Assembly (NCBI GenBank): GCA_018292915.2
Contig: JACVVK020000016.1
Location: 503,501 to 567,500, forward strand
Direction of reading: 5' to 3'
Source: Batillaria attramentaria
Taxonomy: Eukaryota; Mollusca; Gastropoda; Batillariidae
Length of the DNA stretch: 64,000 nt
A program made the position numbers and the translations under genes. This document shows, one piece after another, positions 58,301-64,000 of the stretch (its first letter is position 1; each line of letters begins with the position of its first letter). The notes under the pieces were generated by a model. That model saw nothing but the letters and a program-made list of their open reading frames with translations, ran no database searches and was not told the DNA's origin.

Positions 58301-58492
58301 GGAATCTTTCATACATAAGCAATCGTTTAACTTGTGCAATTTGTCAAATCAGCGTTAATTGCCTGTAGAGCTGATGCCATGTTTCGTCTCAAACTGCAAT
58401 ATTCACACAAAAGCTGGAGTCCCAGTGCCTCAACTGACGTATATTCAGTTTGGCTTTGGAAGCCGCTATTTTGTCAGAAAATGGAGTTCAGC

Positions 58493-58496
<4 letters not shown>

Positions 58497-58566
<70 letters not shown>
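58497..58566 (+). repeat. (GT)n microsatellite
   Basis: About 34 GT units. Confidence 0.97.
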
Positions 58567-58567
<1 letters not shown>

Positions 58568-58903
58568 CAAAACTGAATTGCTTTATATTTCTTAGCATTA
58601 TCCGTGTGTCTGTAGAAATTTGGAAATTTCGTGTGGTTAACCATGAATTGTACTGTTGGTTCGCCGATGAAATTATATAGAAAGTAAAGACAAAACCTTT
58701 CTTATTTTAAGCAGTTAAACTCGTCTTTGGGTTTTTCCCCCGTCATCAGTATTGTAAGTTCGTATAAATAATAATAATAAAACAAGGAGGAATGACCCCA
58801 TCCCATAAAATTGTTTCTCCAATTTTTCAGTTATTTTGTCTGTTTATAGCGGATCTAGAATCTTAGGAGAGAGGGAGAGAGAGATATGACGTCAATTCCG
58901 TGC

Positions 58904-59240
58904 ACTAAACATTTCACGTCAGCTTTACGTGCGTTATCTGAAAGAGCCTGCGGACGCTTGTTCATGTCCTGTGATTTCCCTGTTGATGTGACTTCCCCGA
59001 CTGAATTAATTTTTACATGAAATCTGGAAGATGTAGAGGGCTGGTGAAATGTCGGAAGCGGTGACGATATTTACAGATTTCATCTGCGAACTAAACATCT
59101 GACTTCAGCCTCACGTACTTCGTCTGACAGAGGATGCTTGTTCATGTCTTGTGACATCCCTGTTGGTGTTGTGCCTTCCCTGACTGAATTAATTTTTGCA
59201 TAAAATCTGGAAGATCTAGAGGACTGGTGACTTGAATACC
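58904..59240 (+). repeat. Tandem duplication with ~180-bp period
   Basis: Two diverged copies share GCTTGTTCATGTC, CTGAATTAATTTTT and AAATCTGGAAGATNTAGAGG. Confidence 0.85.
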
Positions 59241-59765
59241 TTGGATTGTTCTTACGAAATGGCAAAATTGGAACTCTTTGGGTCGGTGCTTCTCGCAGGA
59301 ACTGGAAAAAATGTTTTTAGCTAGAATCTCTGTTATTCTTAATATTCAAGATATAACAGTGCAATAGTTCCTGTCGTATGTGCAGTTGTTACACGTGACA
59401 AAAATGCCGGGATGGTGAGTAATTTGAAGGAGTCGTTTTCATAGATAGTTGGCCTTATACGCAAACGACCCCTACCTCAGAAATATATGTTTTGCACAAA
59501 GTCTGTCAGAGCTACAGAGCTGTGCTTCGAACCTATTCAGTATAATTGGAGGAACTTCCAAAATCTAGAAAATGAAGGCATTCGTAACTTCTTTTTTTTC
59601 CGTAAAAAAATACGTTACATGACCGATTTCTTTAAATGGGCGATAACTCTTCTAAAAAATGCAGCAAGAGAAAAATCGTGAAACCTACCTCTGGAGCAGG
59701 TGAATTCCATTCCAAAATAAAAAAAACTCTTCAACGAGGTGGTTTAGGACATAGCCACAATTACA

Positions 59766-59766
<1 letters not shown>

Positions 59767-59837
<71 letters not shown>

Positions 59838-59838
59838 C

Positions 59839-59876
<38 letters not shown>
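59767..59876 (+). repeat. Compound (CT)n-(CA)n microsatellite
   Basis: CT array with two CCCT interruptions, then CA. Confidence 0.97.
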
Positions 59877-59878
<2 letters not shown>

Positions 59879-61105
59879 GCACAACTCCTGCCAAAAAAGA
59901 ACGTAAAGTGTCTATGACGCAGATTTCGTTACGTCACTGTCACCGTGAAAGTATGTATTGTCTGCAGAAACGTCAAACTGAGTCTTGTTTTGTATCACTG
60001 AAATTTGCTGCTGCGCACAGCGAAATCTGTCCCATCCTATAAAGTTCTCTAGATAGATAGAGAAAGAACTTAAAAACATGTTATGCTCAGTGTGTGACTG
60101 ACGTTGACTCCTTGATGCATTGTTATTTGGCCCCGAAATTGTGCAGGAAATATATATATCTATAACATTTTAAGGAGATCGTAAAAGCCATTCTACTCAG
60201 TTCTTCTTTGTCTTCTTAGAATAGCCATAAAAATTTGTCCACAAGAATTTAAGCTAAAATCAAAGAAATGCATATTAGGTTTGTCTTTGCCAGCGGAACG
60301 TTATGCCCATGTGAAGCGTAAAGAAAAACACATTTCACAAATTTCGATTTTCAGTTCAATAATCCTTATGAAAGAAATACGAACTGTAGAACAAAACGGA
60401 GGTTTCAGCGTTCTAAAGAAGAGAAATCAAAAATCGTAGTTTAATAAATACTTATACGCTCAAAATACTCCATCTTGATGATTAGTACAGATCTTAATGC
60501 GATACACTGTTGTTTACGCTTTGCACGAGCAGCCGAACATTCAAATTCTACGACTGATGTTACATTACTGGAGCGCTCAGTGTGGTCCCCGCCGCGTCAC
60601 CGAGTACGCCTCTGCTGGCATTACAGACGCTGTCACTGTCCAGGTGTCGCAGTGGTGTGATGATAGATACCACGGAAACAGCTCGAAACGATCTGTGAGC
60701 ATAAAAATGGTAGCGGCCCCTTTAAAGAATCCTTGTCGACCAACTTAGTAGATTTGTTCTTTCTGTATGCATACGCTGAATACACACAAACAAGCCAACC
60801 GATTGTGATGTTTTACTTATGCGCTTAATAATTATGGAAATAGGCTTGTGGCGTTTGCATACGTTTTCAGCCTGAGGAAGGAGTTATCTGGCCCAAATCC
60901 GTGTCAGGTCCAGACAATAAGACAATGCCGTAGAGTGAAATATGAGATCTTGTGTGCAGCTCTGAAGAACATACATATCTCAAGCGCTGCTTGACCGATT
61001 TCAGTATTTCTTGCGGGTTCTACCATCGATCAGGTAATGAGAACGCCCATTGACCTGGAGCTGAGTAACTCAAAAGTGCAAGGGCGGTGGAGGTTAAAAA
61101 TAGTC

Positions 61106-61372
61106 CACAAGGGGATTTGGTCTAGTGACCGTGAAGGCACCCGATTTGGGATCCTGAGCTGCCTGGTTCGAATCCCTGGGTGGGCAGGAATTTGGTTGGA
61201 TTTTTCCTATCCAGAGCGAGTCAGATTCACGTGCAGACTCGTGCACGATGCCTGTCTCGCCGTCGTGTACACACACCCACGCGCAATATCAAGGGCGCAC
61301 GAGAAAGATTTCAAACAGGATTGCGGGGCCGCAGAATGGAAAACAGTTAACCAGCATGCACTGCTACACTGA
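61106..61372 (+). mobile_element. SINE-D, tRNA-derived, second copy
   Basis: Head GGGGATTTGGTCTAGTGACC with B box TGGTTCGAATCCC. The body matches 30085-30410 (GGGCAGGAATTTGGTTGGAT, CAGAGCGAGTCAGATTC). The 3' end is truncated. Confidence 0.8.
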
Positions 61373-61551
61373 CATTCGTTCTCAGCATGTTCAGGTTGGT
61401 CTTTAAAGGTCCAGTTTTTAAAGACTTCTATGCTCACAGATCATCCTCAGACGTTTTGGTGGCGTCTGGCACCTGAGAACGAGCTATGCGAGTCGAGATA
61501 TGTCGAGATACGAGCCTTCAACTTTTGCTAGGGTCCATATCACAAGGTGTA

Positions 61552-61655
61552 ACATCGTGGTGGTTTGAAGGTGTCCAGTGAAACGGCGATCTACGTTGAG
61601 AAAGTGTGTACGGTGGGTGAAGCATGGCAAAATAGCAGTTTTTCTGCAGGAAAAG
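61552..61655 (+). mobile_element. FB-1 left-terminus fragment
   Basis: AAGGTGTAACATCGTGGTGG, TTTGAAGGTGTCCAGTGAAA and AAATAGCAGTTTTTCTGCAG match the left arm of 52529-53283. The rest of the element is absent. Confidence 0.8.
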
Positions 61656-61926
61656 AACAACAATAAAATAAGTTTGTTTGTTTGTTTGTTTCTGCGGATT
61701 AGCCTTTGCCCTGAATTGCCGGTTCAAATCAACAAAATGCCAAAATAAAGCTTAGCCTTTGCCCTGCACCCTGGCTCCAGTCTCAGCCTTACTCCGTTTG
61801 AACAACTCGCATCATCAACGTGTATTACCGTTTAGTCCCTGAAATAGTCTTAAACTCACCATAGTCTCTCTTTATGCATCTTTCTCGCACGACTCTTTTG
61901 GTCAGTCTCGGCTCAGTCAAGCTAAT

Positions 61927-62345
61927 CTCGGACCAACCCTGTTCCGGGTCCGTCGCTTCTCTAGGCCCCTCCAACGACGTCCATATCGGGCTAACCGAGA
62001 CCGAGCCGAGCTAAGTGGTTCCTAAGAAGGTAAAAACAAAAATACTCGGTGAAAAGGAAAGTGGACAGTTGCGAACAACTTACTTTGAGGTCGCAGTGTT
62101 ATTTCACGGTGTGCACAGACGCTATGCAAAATGCGACAGTTTTCACCGCTTCTGTGCACACTATGAAATATCACTGGGACCTCAAAGTTGTTCGCAACTG
62201 TCCACTTTCCTTGTCACCGAGGTTTTATTTATTTATTTTTTTTTTCCTTAGGTAACACTTAGCTCGGCTCGGTCTCGGTTAGCCCGATTTGAGAGTCGTC
62301 GCAGGGGCCAAGAGAAACGCGGCCACGGTACAGGAATGATCTCGG
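61927..62345. repeat. Long inverted repeat, FB-2 family, arms ~190 bp
   Basis: GGGCTAACCGAGACCGAGCC with GGAAAGTGGACAGTTGCGAA faces TTCGCAACTGTCCACTTTCC with GGCTCGGTCTCGGTTAGCCC. The symmetry axis is near 62132. Outer arms continue with more mismatches to about 61927 and 62345. Confidence 0.88.
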
Positions 62346-63234
62346 ACTTACGTCGTAGTCTCTTTCCATGCATCTGGCCCCCCGACGCGTCTGACCTACT
62401 ATAGACTGTGTAATAACATTTCTCTGAGGTGTTCTCGGGCCCAGTTATATAGTGTTACACAAGAACCGTGAGTATAATACAGCTGTCCGTGTTGCCGCAA
62501 CAGTAGTTCGAGAACCGCCGCTCCCTTTAGTTTAAAGTGGTGTATTTAATGTATATATGATAGAATAAAATAGACCTCCGGGTGCACCAATAGCTTGTCC
62601 TCGCTGCTTTCAATGGCACAAGTAGTCCGTCGGCGTAGAAAAGCAAAAGAAAATGGATGCTGGAAATAAACCTTGTTTATACGCACGGGGAGAGAAAGCA
62701 ACTGGAGATCAGGGGTTATCGACCGGTCTTGAGTGCAAAACCAGGAGTGAGCGAGTTTTTAGGGCTTAAAGCCGCGTAAGCCACAAAGATTAATTCGCGG
62801 TTCAGGAAAAAACAGGCGGGGAGGGGGTGGGGGGGGGGAGGGGTAGTGTTCAATTTGCCCTGCTTCAGGTCAAAACTCAGCCCGTAAAATTCAACTCAAA
62901 ACTGAGGTGCCGTGTGTGCTGCGCGGCAAACGGAGCGCACGTGATTCCTCGCCGGGCTGAGTGCAGGACTGCGCCTCAGTGTCAGGGTGTAGTCAGAATG
63001 AACGTGAGTGTTTCTGGTGCTACTTTACTTCAAAAGTGGCACCGCCAGGACAGAGTATTTCCAAACAGGAGCACGGATTTCAAATTTGAGTAGCACCGAG
63101 TGTGTCCAGCGGTTTGTCGGAGTGAAACTGAGAAAGAGATCGTTTCTCATGCAGACAGCGACTCTGACTAACGTGTTACTACAATGAAAAGACGTAGATT
63201 ATAGACATAGGCAGAGATATATTGCTAAAAACCA

Positions 63235-63569
63235 GGGCCCGCATGTAAAAGTCGGGGTTAGGGAGCTTAGCCCCGGGTTAGAGTCTCACCTCGAAAAAAA
63301 CCTACCTCTAGGGTTAAATTTTCTGTTGTTTTTTGTTTGTTTGTTTGTTTGTTTGTTTGTTTGTTTGTTTGTTTGTTTGTTTGTTTGTTTGTTTTAAATC
63401 AGGAAGCGGGTCCATTCCAGCAAGGTGCCTATGCCGTTATAGAAGGTTTTTGTCTTTCTTTCTTTACTTCCCTTTTTATTTAATTTTGTTTTGGGGGTTT
63501 CTTTTGTCCTAGTCTGGGTTAGGTCCGTAGCCGTGGGGTAAATTAACCTCGAGTTTTACATACGGGCCC
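63235..63569. mobile_element. MITE-G family, full copy, reverse orientation, with (GTTT)n expansion
   Basis: Starts GGGCCCGCATGTAAAAGTC and ends GAGTTTTACATACGGGCCC. A GTTT array at about 63333-63393 lengthens it to 335 bp. Confidence 0.9.
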
Positions 63570-63627
63570 AGACTATAAATAAGTACGTGCCCCTTTTGTC
63601 CGACGAAGGTGGACAACGATTATTATT

Positions 63628-63930
63628 CACTGTTTTATTGTAGAACGAGTATCATGTACTGTTTTATTGTAGAACGAGTATCATGTACTGTTTTATTGTA
63701 GAACGAGTATCATGTACTGTTTTATTGTAGAACGAGTATCATGTACTGTTTTATTGTAGAACGAGTATCATGTACTGTTTTATTGTAGAACGAGTATCAT
63801 TCATTGTTCTATTGTAGAACGAGTATCATGTACTGTTTAACTGTAGAACGAGTATCATTTACTGTTTTATTGTAGAACGAGTATCATGTACTGTTTTGTT
63901 GTAGAACGAGTACCATTTACTGTTTTATTG
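63628..63930 (+). repeat. 29-bp minisatellite, about 10 units
   Basis: The unit is TACTGTTTTATTGTAGAACG then AGTATCATG. Inner units are nearly identical; units after about 63790 carry changes such as TTTAACTG and TTTTGTTG. Confidence 0.95.
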
Positions 63931-64000
63931 TAAAGCACAGAGTGTGCTTTGCAATAACCACATCAGATCAAGAATGCCGAAACTTGACAATGTTTATGCC

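Noticed and set aside
63628..63930. CRISPR-like array of ~29-bp repeats
   Set aside because: Units are directly adjacent with no spacers, in a eukaryotic genome. It is a minisatellite.

Overview
This is a piece of an animal nuclear genome, most probably a marine mollusc and perhaps a caenogastropod snail. That assignment is an inference from the two spliced metazoan genes, the abundance of CA/GT microsatellites, several tRNA-headed SINE families and an L2/CR1-type LINE; I have no direct taxonomic marker. Nothing prokaryotic is present: no operons, ribosome binding sites, CRISPR arrays, rRNA or true tRNA genes.

Two protein-coding genes on the + strand can be rebuilt exon by exon with GT-AG introns and unbroken frame. 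The first is a GPATCH11 homologue (six exons, 1059-3728, 266 aa). The second is a CCDC97 homologue (five exons, 8211-15293, 372 aa). Both belong to families linked to the spliceosome: G-patch proteins activate DEAH-box helicases, and CCDC97 is reported with the SF3b/U2 snRNP. A probable third gene lies on the - strand (two exons, 30455-32203, 184 aa) and I do not recognise it. A frameshifted THAP-type zinc-finger remnant sits antisense inside CCDC97 intron 1.

The rest, especially 15.7-64 kb, is a dense and nested repeat landscape. It includes: a 5'-truncated L2/CR1 LINE with an intact reverse transcriptase frame (35.8-38.0 kb) and smaller LINE tails; four or more tRNA-derived SINE families, several with clear target-site duplications (TSDs); a hAT-type element with an 8-bp TSD; a pogo/Tigger-like TIR element with TA TSDs; a TTAA-flanked foldback MITE with an apparent empty site in the same window; a roughly 280-bp MITE family with GGGCCCGTATGTAA termini; a roughly 755-bp foldback family carrying internal TTTTCTGCAG repeats; other long inverted repeats; a 42-bp and a 29-bp minisatellite; interstitial TTAGGG repeats enclosed by an inverted repeat; and many very long dinucleotide arrays.

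I found no previously undescribed enzymatic or defence system. The most interesting material is the foldback and palindrome biology, the LINE/SINE 3'-tail sharing, and insertions that can be proved by comparing paralogous copies inside the window. All repeat names (SINE-A, FB-1 and so on) are labels made for this report.
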